Virus record (IMG/VR): IMGVR_UViG_3300030060_005311
Coordinates: 1 to 20,483 of that record
Direction: 5' to 3' (one strand)
DNA length: 20,483 nt
Source of the DNA: a virus
The position numbers and the translations under genes were made by a program. Below the pieces are notes generated by a model. That model saw only the letters and a program-made list of their open reading frames with translations. It had not been told where the DNA came from and did no database searches. Below, piece by piece: positions 1 through 8,571 of this stretch (its first letter is position 1; every line of letters begins with the position of its first letter).

Positions 1-2682
1 TTCTTGTATTTGTTTTGGATCTATGCTTTTTGGATCGACTCTAGGTAAATCTTGTTCTTGATCTGCAAAATAATTGTATAATCTTGCAAATGCTTCTCTT
101 TTTTGTGTGAGACCAAGTGCTGTAAGTTTTGGATTGATACTTCTAGCAGTAAACTTTCTTGTAGTTCCAAATAAACCTTTTTGAACTTCACCTATAGACT
201 GACCTTTTAATAATTTTAATTGTTCCTCAGGTAGTAATGCATCATTCATATATCTCAAAGCTGTTGGATCTGTAAGCATTAAACCTGCTCTTCGAGCTAA
301 TAATAAAAATATTGCAGGTGCAAATGGGTTTACAGCAAAAGCTGCACCACCAATAAACATACCACCAGCTACTGATCCAAAAGATCCAAGTGTAAATCTT
401 CTTTGTAAGAATGTGGATGTATCTGATACTGGTATATCGGAAATAGATTTCATATAATTAGTGAAACCATAAAAATCTTTTGCTCCCTGCCTTCCTAACA
501 TCTCTACCATTTTATCTCGACCAAGATCTTCTGTCGCTTTACCGATTCCAAGTTTATTCATAAACTTATTAATATTAAATTGAGCAAAGTCTTCAGGTGA
601 AAATCTGATATCTTTTACATCAAATATTCCATTACCTGTTCTAACATCTTCAATGCTAAAACCTCTTGCTCTTTCTATTGAATCTGTTCCTAACCTTTGC
701 ATTGCATCTTGTGCATACTCTGTGCCAGCTTTAACACCCGGTGCTAAATCAATTGTATCTCTAAATACTGATTTTGCTTGAGGAGCTGTCGCTGAATCAA
801 ATGAATCTAAGAATGCATTGAACATATATCTAGCCTTTGCAGCTTGAAATAATTGTTTGCCATTTTCAGTTGCATACTTACCTTCTGCACCTATTAAAGT
901 TTTAAAACTTTTTAATGCTTCAGGTGAATTAGATTGAAATACATCTCTTTCCATTGTTGAGAATAATAAATCTCTTGGCATAGCTTCTCTACCTACAATT
1001 CCAAATGTGCCCTTATTTGTAAACAATGTTCTATCAAATTTTTGTAATGATCTTGCTGCAGCTGGTGTCGTATACATATTTAACACTTTGTTAAAAGTAG
1101 CATTAGCATCATATAATTTATCTCTTAATTTTTCTGCATTTCTAATATTACCTTGTATAAAAGCTTCTGCTCTCTCTGGACTTTGTTTAGCTAATCCATC
1201 AAATACTTCTTTAATACCTCTGTCTTGCAAGAAAGCACCTTTAGTAAGATTTGCACCGAAAGCATTAAAATCATTTTCTAATGCTTCTCTAATCATGAAC
1301 ATTTGTCTTCCTAATGTTCTGTAGTCTGTGCCTTGAATTGCATTGTTTAACATTTGTATTACACCTTTATATTGTTTAGGTGTAATCATGTTTGTTCCAA
1401 TAGCGTCCATTGCATCATAGAATAAATTAATAGGATCACCAGATTGTTTTAATACTTCGTCAATGTTCTTAGCTGTAATAGCTCTTTCAGTAGCTGGAAA
1501 TAAATCACCAAAAGAAGATTTTAATTCTTTTGCTTTGGCTACTGTCTTGTCTAATTTAATTATGGCTGGGTTACCTACTGTGTCCGCTAGCCGTTCAAAA
1601 GCATCATACTTAGAACCAATAAGATCCATATTATCATTAAAAACTTTGGCTGCTTGATTATAAATAGAATGAGATAATGCACCAGTTTTCATTAATGGTG
1701 CGTATGATGTTAATTGATTTAAAAATAATCTACCTGCTTTTTGTTCTGCGCCTTGGAAAGCCTGATTAGCAATAGGTCCTATAAATGGAAATACACCTAC
1801 AGTTTTAAAAAATCCCTTACCAATGTTTGTAAGTGGGCCATCGTTCATAGCTTGTATTAAGGGTATAGGTAAACCTTTGTCTCTTGCAAAATCAGCAAGC
1901 TCTTTTTGTTTTGGTCCTGTAGTACCGAATAAACTTTTGCCTGCTTTACCTAAAGGTCCAGCTATAAGCGGTGTTAACAAAGCTGCACCTGAGTTCCACA
2001 TAAGTGCTGACTTCATCTCATTTAACGCATTTAATGTAATATCTGCATCTACCTCACCTGGTTTAAGATCTGCAAACTGATCAGATATTTGAGATGCTAT
2101 AAACGTTCCGGCTTGTTCATTTAACATATCATATGTTATTGAACCTACTCCCGCTCCTCCCGTTCCTCCAAGTATTGAATATACTTCCGCTCTACCTAAG
2201 GGACTTTGTAAAACTTTTGTTGGAATATCTGCAGCTCTACCTAATAATTTAAATGCACCGCCTAATAGTTTTAATCTTCCTGGTAATCTATCTGCTAATG
2301 CTCCAGCGACCTGAGCCATTTTACCTGGACCTTTTTTCCAAAGATTTCCTGATTTAGCAGCACCATAAATTTTTTCTCTCATTGTTAAGTAAGGTGCGAT
2401 AGATCCAGTTATGTCTCCAGCAAACACAGCTGTTGGTCTACCTTTAAAAAAAGAATCTTCTGCAGCTAATGCTGTAGCTATTGGATCTCTTCTAAACTCC
2501 TCTTCTGTTGCTAACTGATCAGCTGCCTCTTTTCTTTGTGTTGTTAATTCTGACATAGAAGGACCAGTAAGTTTTTTTCTTCTTATTAGTTCATCGATAA
2601 TTTTTCTTTGCTTAGGACTAAGAGTGTTAGGGTCTAAAGATCTATTATCTAATTGTTCCTGTAATTGCTCAATTGTTGCCAT
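1..2682 (-). CDS. Very large probable ejection/internal virion protein (partial, C-terminus outside window)
   Basis: The minus-strand frame opens at an ATG at 2682 and stays open for 894 codons to the window edge with no stop, so the C-terminus is missing. The start overlaps the stop of the 738-residue gene by one base (TAATG), which suggests translational coupling. The protein is mostly helical-looking and polar. It has small glycine/alanine-rich hydrophobic stretches near residues 165-187 and 225-252, and a stronger one at about 771-803 that could insert in a membrane. I see no clear transglycosylase or protease motif. Its position as the last and largest of a set with sizes 151, 276, 738 and at least 894 residues recalls T7 gp13-gp14-gp15-gp16, where gp16 forms part of the DNA-ejection channel. 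Function is inferred from synteny and size, not from recognised similarity. Confidence 0.85.
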   Translation of the reverse strand, partial: MATIEQLQEQLDNRSLDPNTLSPKQRKIIDELIRRKKLTGPSMSELTTQRKEAADQLATEEEFRRDPIATALAAEDSFFKGRPTAVFAGDITGSIAPYLTMREKIYGAAKSGNLWKKGPGKMAQVAGALADRLPGRLKLLGGAFKLLGRAADIPTKVLQSPLGRAEVYSILGGTGGAGVGSITYDMLNEQAGTFIASQISDQFADLKPGEVDADITLNALNEMKSALMWNSGAALLTPLIAGPLGKAGKSLFGTTGPKQKELADFARDKGLPIPLIQAMNDGPLTNIGKGFFKTVGVFPFIGPIANQAFQGAEQKAGRLFLNQLTSYAPLMKTGALSHSIYNQAAKVFNDNMDLIGSKYDAFERLADTVGNPAIIKLDKTVAKAKELKSSFGDLFPATERAITAKNIDEVLKQSGDPINLFYDAMDAIGTNMITPKQYKGVIQMLNNAIQGTDYRTLGRQMFMIREALENDFNAFGANLTKGAFLQDRGIKEVFDGLAKQSPERAEAFIQGNIRNAEKLRDKLYDANATFNKVLNMYTTPAAARSLQKFDRTLFTNKGTFGIVGREAMPRDLLFSTMERDVFQSNSPEALKSFKTLIGAEGKYATENGKQLFQAAKARYMFNAFLDSFDSATAPQAKSVFRDTIDLAPGVKAGTEYAQDAMQRLGTDSIERARGFSIEDVRTGNGIFDVKDIRFSPEDFAQFNINKFMNKLGIGKATEDLGRDKMVEMLGRQGAKDFYGFTNYMKSISDIPVSDTSTFLQRRFTLGSFGSVAGGMFIGGAAFAVNPFAPAIFLLLARRAGLMLTDPTALRYMNDALLPEEQLKLLKGQSIGEVQKGLFGTTRKFTARSINPKLTALGLTQKREAFARLYNYFADQEQDLPRVDPKSIDPKQIQE

Positions 2683-4898
2683 TATTTATTAAACTCCTGT
2701 AATAAACCAGCTTCATCTAAACCTTTTAAAAATTGATCTGTTACTGTTTCACCTTTTTGTAATCTAAATTGATTTTGTATTCTCATATTTTGTAGAGTTC
2801 TTTCTAATCCACCTACTCTTCTATAATCATTTTCATATCTGATGATGTCATCTTGAAGTTGTTGACCAATCGCTCTAATTGATGCCTCAACGGATGCAGA
2901 ACCTCTAGTTAATGTAAATAAGTTTACAAGTTTTTCAGCAGCAGCTACATCTCTAGCTGTCAATCTATCTTTATCTTTAAATGAGTTAGCTAATGCATAT
3001 ACTAATGTTGTTTCTGCTACAGCTAAAGATTCAAGTGTGTCTGCATCTACTTTACCTGGAGTTCTAGCTTTTATTCTTTTCTCTGCTTCTCTGTAAATTT
3101 TATTAAAATCAGTGCTTTTTAATAATCTTTTCTTTGTCTCTTCATCAAGATCTGAGTTTTCTATTTGAGATCTATAAGCTTCAGCTGTTGCTCTAGCTTG
3201 ATCTTTTGATCCGCCAAATGAAAATCCTAAATCATTAAGAGCAGAGCCAAGTCTTGTTTTGAATAAATTAATTGCACCTGCAGGTCCAACAGATTCAGGT
3301 TGTGCTGCTATAGTATCTAGTACATCATTTGTAATTTTAAATGTTTTGTATCTGTTAGATAGGGTATCACCAATCTTTATAGTTTCTTGATCTACTGTTT
3401 TTTTATCTAAAAATTGATTTACTCTACCAAAACCAGGAACATTAGCTTGACTTGATATTGATGCATAAATTTCATTACCTCTTGGTCCTACTTGACCTGT
3501 AGCAAACTCAATTGTGCCGCCTTTTGTTTGTCTACCTTTTACATTTATTGTATTACCGTTTTCATCTATAAACTGAACTACACCTAATTGACCATCAAAA
3601 GGTTCACCAGCTGCAGCTTCATTAAATAATTTCATTTCGTCCAAAGCAAAACCTAAATAAGTTTCCATAGATTTATTTTCTAATTCATTTTGTTTTAATT
3701 TCATAACAGCGTAATTGTTGACAGCTGGTCCTAAAGCGTTTCCTAAAACTTCTAAAGCACCACCTAGACCACTCTTTCTTGTTGTCCCTGACATCAGACC
3801 TGCTGCCAATGATGATAAGAAGGTTGTTCTTGCAAGATCCCCTTGTGGATCTTGACCTAATTCACTTCTTATTTGTTTAGCTCTTTCAATTAAACTTGTT
3901 GTATATAATTTACCACCAATGGGTTTTTCTGTGCCTTTACCTTGTTGTGATTGGTTAAAAATTTGTTGTGCTGTTTGTTTTTTTGCTGGTTCTTTCACAG
4001 GAGCAGGAGGCTTTGCACCCATTGGAGCTCCTGGTTCTGCACCCACTGGTCCTGTTAAACCACCATCGATTCCACTAGGTTGCTCTGTTACTTGGGCAAC
4101 TGTTTGTGCTGGCACAGTCGGTTTTATAATTTCACCTCTTTTATTTTTTACAATTTTATTTAAATCTGCAACTTCTGTTTGACCTATTTGCGTTTCGTTT
4201 TGTGGCTGTTTTAATGCGTCAGGTATTATTGCTCCTTCTGATCCTTCTGCTTGAGCAAGTTTTGTTCTTTCTTCTTGTGCTTTTTTTATTGCACCTCTAC
4301 CTCTAGGTCTAGATGGATCTAATTTTCTAAATGGATCTATTGCTCTGTCTCCAGTTAACAAAGGATCACCACCAAGAACTCCTCCAGTGATTTGATTAAA
4401 TGTAGTTCCGTATGGATCGGTTTCATCTAAACCAACAAAAGATTGTGGGTTATCTTTTCTTACTTTATCAGCTAAAGCAGCTAAACCTTTAAGACCTGCA
4501 TAACCATAACCTATAGCTCTACCGTAAGGTGTAAGTCCTGCAAAACTTGCAGCAAGATTTATTCCTGATTTCAAAGGTCCTGTGACACCAAGTTTTGTTA
4601 ATATATCGTCAGATAACATAGCAGTTCCAGTAGCTGGTATCGCACCTCGTAATAGAGGACGTATACCAAATTGACTTCTTAAAAATCTACCAGTTCTTTG
4701 CATGGCAGGTCTTATGTTTCTTCCAAAAAATCCTTGTTGATTTATGGCAACAGGAAAATTTCTTTGCATTGTTCCTGTTAAATTTTGAGTTGGCGCACCA
4801 ATCATTTGACCAATTCTGGCTTTTACAGGTTTTAATGCACCTCTCTTCAAAGCTTGTTGTCGAAACAATGGTCTATTTAAAACTTTATTGAGAGACAC
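2682..4898 (-). CDS. 738-residue probable internal core/ejection protein (GTG start)
   Basis: The start codon is GTG, sitting in a TAGTG overlap with the stop of the 276-residue gene; no other start fits this junction better. The N-terminal 90 residues are strongly basic (many Arg/Lys). A weakly hydrophobic Gly/Ala-rich stretch lies near 95-145, a Pro/Gln/Gly-rich low-complexity linker near 265-325, and a helical C-terminal half follows. A segment near residues 640-690 (alternating small/hydrophobic residues followed by LTARDVAAAEKLV) resembles C-terminal helical segments I associate with ejection proteins of marine phages. The length is close to T7 gp15 (about 747 residues) and it occupies the equivalent place between a small helical protein and a giant protein. 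A role in the internal core or DNA-ejection apparatus is inferred; a tail-associated role is the alternative. Confidence 0.85.
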   Translation of the reverse strand: MSLNKVLNRPLFRQQALKRGALKPVKARIGQMIGAPTQNLTGTMQRNFPVAINQQGFFGRNIRPAMQRTGRFLRSQFGIRPLLRGAIPATGTAMLSDDILTKLGVTGPLKSGINLAASFAGLTPYGRAIGYGYAGLKGLAALADKVRKDNPQSFVGLDETDPYGTTFNQITGGVLGGDPLLTGDRAIDPFRKLDPSRPRGRGAIKKAQEERTKLAQAEGSEGAIIPDALKQPQNETQIGQTEVADLNKIVKNKRGEIIKPTVPAQTVAQVTEQPSGIDGGLTGPVGAEPGAPMGAKPPAPVKEPAKKQTAQQIFNQSQQGKGTEKPIGGKLYTTSLIERAKQIRSELGQDPQGDLARTTFLSSLAAGLMSGTTRKSGLGGALEVLGNALGPAVNNYAVMKLKQNELENKSMETYLGFALDEMKLFNEAAAGEPFDGQLGVVQFIDENGNTINVKGRQTKGGTIEFATGQVGPRGNEIYASISSQANVPGFGRVNQFLDKKTVDQETIKIGDTLSNRYKTFKITNDVLDTIAAQPESVGPAGAINLFKTRLGSALNDLGFSFGGSKDQARATAEAYRSQIENSDLDEETKKRLLKSTDFNKIYREAEKRIKARTPGKVDADTLESLAVAETTLVYALANSFKDKDRLTARDVAAAEKLVNLFTLTRGSASVEASIRAIGQQLQDDIIRYENDYRRVGGLERTLQNMRIQNQFRLQKGETVTDQFLKGLDEAGLLQEFNK

Positions 4899-5728
4899 TA
4901 AGCGCTCCTCGGTTGCATACCTTGGAAAGCTTGGAATGCACTTATACCAGTTCCTATTGATTGTGCTAGTGGACTAGTTTGTGGTTGCGTAGCAGCAGTT
5001 AGAGTAGATTGTGATTTCGGACCAGCAGCATACAAATTAGATAAAAACTCAGCTCTTTGGAAAGGCTCAAATGCTTGTTGCAATTGACTTTGTCTTTGAG
5101 CATCTAATACGTTTTGAGCAAGCTGTCTTTGCAAACCACCTGCTTGTTGTAATTGTGCAATATCGGATTGTTGTTGTCTTTGTAAAGCTAGTCCTAAGTC
5201 ACCTAATGTTCTTTGTTGTTGTTGAGCTGCGGTCACTGCGTCTGTAAATCCTCTTTGTTGTGCTAATCCAACTTGACCTAATCTAGCTCTTTCTAATTCT
5301 GCTTGTGCTACTCCTTCTCTTCCACCACCAAAAGCTCCAGCATCAATGGCTCTTGCCGCTAACGTGTTTTGAGCTTGTGCAGCTTGTCTGTTAATTTCAT
5401 CTACAACAAAAGATTGATACGGGTTTAAAAATTGATTTATGTTTGGATTTTGAGCAGCAAGTAATTGTGCTATTCCAGTTCCTGTTTGTCCCGCTAATGT
5501 TTGTGCTTGTGTTTCAAGCCCTGACATAGGTGCAACTTGAATTGCAGGAATACTTACAGGTTGTTGAGCGATACTACGCCCCAGATCCATTAACTCTATT
5601 TTTCTTTCCTCTATACCAGGAGCCTCTCTAATTACTGATTGAGAAAATTGATTTCCTGCTGATGATGGCGCAGGTGCAGAGCCTCCTCCGCCACCGCCTC
5701 CAAATACGCTACTAACTATTGATCCCAT
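4898..5728 (-). CDS. Gln/Ala-rich probable internal virion protein
   Basis: The gene starts at an ATG that overlaps the preceding stop by one base (TAATG). The N-terminus carries a run of seven glycines (residues 11-17) followed by a Ser/Ala/Pro stretch. From about residue 95 to 230 the protein is extremely rich in Gln, Ala, Leu and Arg, as expected for long amphipathic helices or a coiled coil. The C-terminal 40 residues are small and polar. It sits directly downstream of a GNAT-like gene and upstream of a 738-residue gene, the place of T7 gp14, which is also a small Gln/Ala-rich internal virion protein of the ejection channel. The match is one of composition and gene order only, so the specific role is inferred. 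Confidence 0.85.
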   Translation of the reverse strand: MGSIVSSVFGGGGGGGSAPAPSSAGNQFSQSVIREAPGIEERKIELMDLGRSIAQQPVSIPAIQVAPMSGLETQAQTLAGQTGTGIAQLLAAQNPNINQFLNPYQSFVVDEINRQAAQAQNTLAARAIDAGAFGGGREGVAQAELERARLGQVGLAQQRGFTDAVTAAQQQQRTLGDLGLALQRQQQSDIAQLQQAGGLQRQLAQNVLDAQRQSQLQQAFEPFQRAEFLSNLYAAGPKSQSTLTAATQPQTSPLAQSIGTGISAFQAFQGMQPRSA

Positions 5729-6183
5729 TAAATATCTTTCTCCATTTGAATATGTTTAGCTTTCCAACCCCATTTTTTTGATATTCTAGACCAGCCAGGT
5801 CTTACCCAAAAACTAAGTTTTTTGCATCCGTTTAGTTTAGCAAACTTTGTTACTGTATTCACTATCTTGTCTTCCCATAGGTGTCTCTTCCTTCCTGTGC
5901 AGATTATTGCCTCTAATTGAGAGTAATTAGGTAAAGCTGCTATACGGGTTACAAACAAAGCAAAAACTTGATTTAGTTCTTCTTCATCACTTCCAAAAAC
6001 TAAAAACATTTGAGCTTCATCTTTTTTTAGTAAATCTTTAATATCGTGAGCTGATGCAAAATCACCTGAGTATTTTAATGCTTCAGCAATCATAAAATCA
6101 CATAAAGGCCAAAATTTATCTATGTATTTTGGTTCTACTGATAAAACTGATATGTCAGGTTTAATTGGCTTGGGCTTTTGCAT
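5728..6183 (-). CDS. GNAT-like phage protein (T7 gp13-like position)
   Basis: The 151-residue protein has the alternating beta/alpha look of an N-acetyltransferase (GNAT) fold. A helix with WEDKIVNTVTKFAK (about 103-116) is followed by a strand KKLSFWVR (121-128) and the phrase RPGWSRISKKWGWK (128-141), close in pattern to the C-terminal end of phage GNAT-like proteins (GR-GW-R---K-GW/Y). T7-like phages place a GNAT-related protein, gp13, at the head of the internal virion genes, and the same order holds here. Whether it still transfers acyl groups is doubtful, because I cannot identify a convincing acetyl-CoA R/Q-x-x-G-x-G/A loop. It overlaps the upstream gene's end by 23 bases. A virion-assembly role is more likely than metabolism. 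Confidence 0.75.
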   Translation of the reverse strand: MQKPKPIKPDISVLSVEPKYIDKFWPLCDFMIAEALKYSGDFASAHDIKDLLKKDEAQMFLVFGSDEEELNQVFALFVTRIAALPNYSQLEAIICTGRKRHLWEDKIVNTVTKFAKLNGCKKLSFWVRPGWSRISKKWGWKAKHIQMEKDI

Positions 6184-7213
6184 TTCTACTTCCTTCTAAT
6201 AAATCAAATACTCTTTTGTATCTTTTTTGTTGTTCATAGAAGTATTGTGCACCTTTTTCTCTCATATCTTTCATGCTATTTGGATTTGCTCCAGCTATGA
6301 TTCCTGCGCCTAATACTCCATCTGCTCTTGTCACAAACTCTCCGTCTGCTAATTGAGCTAACATTGTATCTTCGTCTTTATCTCCTGTGCCTGACCCATC
6401 TTCAACGTATCCCATCGCTCTAACATAATTATTAGAATCATTCTCGTTGTGAGTTCTTTTGCTTGGTAAATAGTTTATACCACCTTCATTAAATTTTTTT
6501 ATTTCTGCAAGTCCACCCTCTTTTAATCTATTACGTTCAATTGCGTATGGACCCATTTGAAAATCACCTTGATTTGCTGGATCTGCTTCAGGTATGTATA
6601 CTTGCTCAAAAGTTTTTTCTTGTCCGGTAACTGGGTCAATATACTTGAAACCACCTCTTTGTTTTTGTAATTGTGCTACCCCTAAGTTATATGTTGGTGT
6701 AAATACGTCTTGTGGTTCAGGTTCAAAAGCACCTGATGCAAACGTTCCTAAACCAATTGCAGTTGCGACTTTACCAGGGCTAAATTCCATCTCTCCTGTA
6801 GCTTTACCATCTACAAATCTTTTTCTTCTAAATAATTTATCAAACACTGAACTTACCCCACCCTGTGGAGTTGGTTGTGCTTCATTACCAACTATACCTT
6901 GTAACACTCCAGGATCGTCTCCCATAAAAGGATAGTAGTTTGTTGTAGAAGCTGCTGCTGTATTTGGAATGCCTAATGCTGGGAATGCTCTCCCTAAACT
7001 TTGCACAGGTCCTAATTGTGTAAAAGTTGGAACTGTGGTACCAAAACCTGCACCACTTACTCCAGGTATCATTTTACCACCTTGATAACCTAAAAATGCT
7101 CCGGTAGCTCCTGCTAATAATCTTTGAAGTCCTGACCCACCTGCATCTTTTGATGCTTTATAACCTTTGTATCCTCCGTAGGCTGCTAGTGCGTAGGGTA
7201 AAAATTGTATCAT
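6161..7213 (-). CDS. Phage structural protein with DGEFV/ADGV C-terminal domain
   Basis: The 350-residue product begins with a hydrophobic, glycine-rich N-terminus (residues 1-60, alternating small residues, possibly membrane-active). A low-complexity Pro/Gly/Thr middle follows. The C-terminal module around residues 284-304 has LADGEFVTRADGVLGAG, then a helical tail with KGAQYFYEQQKRYKRVFDLL (about 320-339). This module follows a pattern I recognise from many marine phage virion genes (a Ser/Ala-DGEF-V-x-A-x-V-G core followed by a short Lys/Arg helix), whose exact role is unsettled. The gene lies between the glycosyltransferase block and the putative ejection genes and overlaps the latter, so it probably belongs to the virion set. 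I would not assign a specific function. Confidence 0.8.
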   Translation of the reverse strand: MIQFLPYALAAYGGYKGYKASKDAGGSGLQRLLAGATGAFLGYQGGKMIPGVSGAGFGTTVPTFTQLGPVQSLGRAFPALGIPNTAAASTTNYYPFMGDDPGVLQGIVGNEAQPTPQGGVSSVFDKLFRRKRFVDGKATGEMEFSPGKVATAIGLGTFASGAFEPEPQDVFTPTYNLGVAQLQKQRGGFKYIDPVTGQEKTFEQVYIPEADPANQGDFQMGPYAIERNRLKEGGLAEIKKFNEGGINYLPSKRTHNENDSNNYVRAMGYVEDGSGTGDKDEDTMLAQLADGEFVTRADGVLGAGIIAGANPNSMKDMREKGAQYFYEQQKRYKRVFDLLEGSRNAKAQAN

Positions 7214-7231
7214 ATATTATGTGTTTCTTAA

Positions 7232-7243
7232 AATTAGCTAATT
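7232..7243. other. 12-bp perfect palindrome in a 46-base gap
   Basis: AATTAGCTAATT is a perfect 12-base palindrome in the 46-base gap between the GT-A-type glycosyltransferase gene and the structural gene that ends the modification block. It has no loop, so it cannot form a useful hairpin terminator. It could be a protein-binding site or chance in AT-rich DNA. Confidence 0.25.
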
Positions 7244-7259
7244 AGGAAAGTTTACCATT

Positions 7260-8081
7260 TTACTCAGTCTTTATCAACTCATCGGCAAAACACCCTCTAT
7301 ATTGGTGTTCACCCACGTGAGTAATTCGGTCGGTTATTAGTGCGTGGCATTTACCACCTATATCTTTCCATCTTTTACAGAAAGCAAAATCTTCTCCAAG
7401 ATAAGCTTTTGTTTCCTTGTCATACATTGTGTCGAAAAAATTATACATAAAAGGTCTATTTATAAGTTCACCGTTTATCACAGATTTTTGCACTATCTCC
7501 ATATCAGGATATGCTTTAATCATTTTCTCTATAACTTCTCTTTTAATTAACATACATCCAGTTGGAGAATGCGTAACCTCAATTACTCCATCTTTGATCC
7601 TTATATTCTTCTCATCCTCTACTTTCATTGGATAAGAATACAAACCTTTAAATTTTAAATCTTTAGCGTTTTTAATATTACCTTTAGAAATCCTTTCCCA
7701 AGCTTTGTCCCAAAACAATTGTTTCAAAGGGTAGGGAACTGAAATAACATCTTTATCAGCAGCGACCATTTTAAATACAGATGCTGCATTAAAGTCAATA
7801 TCAGAGTCTACAAACAATAAATGTGTATGGTTACTCTCCATAAAACTTGACACACATAAGTTTCTACCTTGCGTAACTAATGATGATTTCATAACTTGAA
7901 AAGAACAAAGTACGTTATTTTTTATACATTGTTTCTGAAGTTCTAAACAAGCTTGGAAATAATGAAGAGATACCTCACTATGACATGGTGTTGCAACAAA
8001 GATAGTAAATTTTTTTGGTTTTAACTCTTCTGTTTTAGTGGGTTCTTTTTTGAACCATATTGGTTTACTAGGATCATCCAT
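7260..8081 (-). CDS. GT-A-type glycosyltransferase
   Basis: The 273-residue protein looks like a GT-A-fold nucleotide-sugar glycosyltransferase. After a short charged N-terminal tail, a strand FTIFVATPCHS (25-35) leads into a Rossmann-like half. LLFVDSDIDF (88-97) carries the DxD motif (D92-S93-D94), expected to hold the metal and the sugar nucleotide. TGCMLIKREV (174-183) matches the usual acceptor-side segment, YLGEDFAFCKRW (227-238) supplies a plausible catalytic acid pair (E230, D231), and a late His (H255 in ITHVG) may be a further metal ligand. No signal peptide or membrane segment is visible, so it is probably cytoplasmic. It follows an oxygenase gene by one base and ends the modification block. 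Donor and acceptor cannot be told from sequence; a virion protein or a host surface glycan are both possible. Confidence 0.85.
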   Translation of the reverse strand: MDDPSKPIWFKKEPTKTEELKPKKFTIFVATPCHSEVSLHYFQACLELQKQCIKNNVLCSFQVMKSSLVTQGRNLCVSSFMESNHTHLLFVDSDIDFNAASVFKMVAADKDVISVPYPLKQLFWDKAWERISKGNIKNAKDLKFKGLYSYPMKVEDEKNIRIKDGVIEVTHSPTGCMLIKREVIEKMIKAYPDMEIVQKSVINGELINRPFMYNFFDTMYDKETKAYLGEDFAFCKRWKDIGGKCHALITDRITHVGEHQYRGCFADELIKTE

Positions 8082-8082
8082 T

Positions 8083-8571
8083 TTAAAAATAATTAAAGTT
8101 AATATTTATCCTTGATTTTGTGTTTGTGGTATTAGTGCTTTTGTGTTTTTTACTAGCATCAAAAAATAACATTCTATTAGCGACTGAGTCTATTTGAGTA
8201 TCGTCTTCTAATATTGTTTTGCCATCGTTTGTGTTTAGGTAATATATAGCACCTTTATGCGTAAATTCATAATCGGTATGCGCAGAATGTATTTGTAGTT
8301 TTTCAGTCCAAGGGTAAAGATTAGCTTTGATTCTTATTAGTGATTTAATTTGTATTTTTTTTATTATAGGTTCTATAAGTCCTATGGCCTGCGTTGGTGT
8401 ATGAAAATTATAAAATACATGTGTAAAATATGATGGTAGTGCGCCATCAACATCATGACTATTTATTTTACCATTGTAATAGTAAGGGAATTCTGAACCA
8501 GTCATAATATCGTATAAACTTTTATGCTCTTCTTTTGATAAAAAATTATCTATTATTTTGTAATCTTGCAT
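8083..8571 (-). CDS. 2OG-Fe(II) oxygenase, prolyl-4-hydroxylase-like
   Basis: The 162-residue protein shows the full iron and cosubstrate signature of the 2-oxoglutarate/Fe(II) oxygenase superfamily: HTD at H98-T99-D100, a distal histidine at H143 and an arginine at R154 (11 residues later). Beta strands typical of the double-stranded beta-helix lie between them (GAIYYLNT, RMLFFDA). The N-terminus (IIDNFLSKEEHKSLYDIM) is the usual opening of prolyl-4-hydroxylase-like members, where a helix begins after a short loop. Such enzymes couple 2OG decarboxylation to hydroxylation of a substrate. The gene overlaps the end of the glycosyltransferase gene upstream by 26 bases and is followed by the GT-A gene, so it is embedded between two glycosyltransferases. 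Confidence 0.88.
   Translation of the reverse strand: MQDYKIIDNFLSKEEHKSLYDIMTGSEFPYYYNGKINSHDVDGALPSYFTHVFYNFHTPTQAIGLIEPIIKKIQIKSLIRIKANLYPWTEKLQIHSAHTDYEFTHKGAIYYLNTNDGKTILEDDTQIDSVANRMLFFDASKKHKSTNTTNTKSRININFNYF

Noticed and set aside
1007-1324. Plus-strand open frame of 105 codons, and the other plus-strand frames across the window
   Set aside because: They lie antisense inside long, coherent minus-strand genes, have no ribosome sites or recognisable domains, and show composition expected of shadow frames.
2682-4898. The 738-residue protein and the giant downstream protein being one protein split by a frameshift
   Set aside because: The junction is a clean TAATG stop/start overlap, like several other junctions here, and the two proteins differ in composition, as expected of separate gp15/gp16-like proteins.
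5728-6183. GNAT-like protein read as a metabolic acetyltransferase
   Set aside because: I see no convincing acetyl-CoA-binding loop, and the gene position matches a virion-assembly role better.
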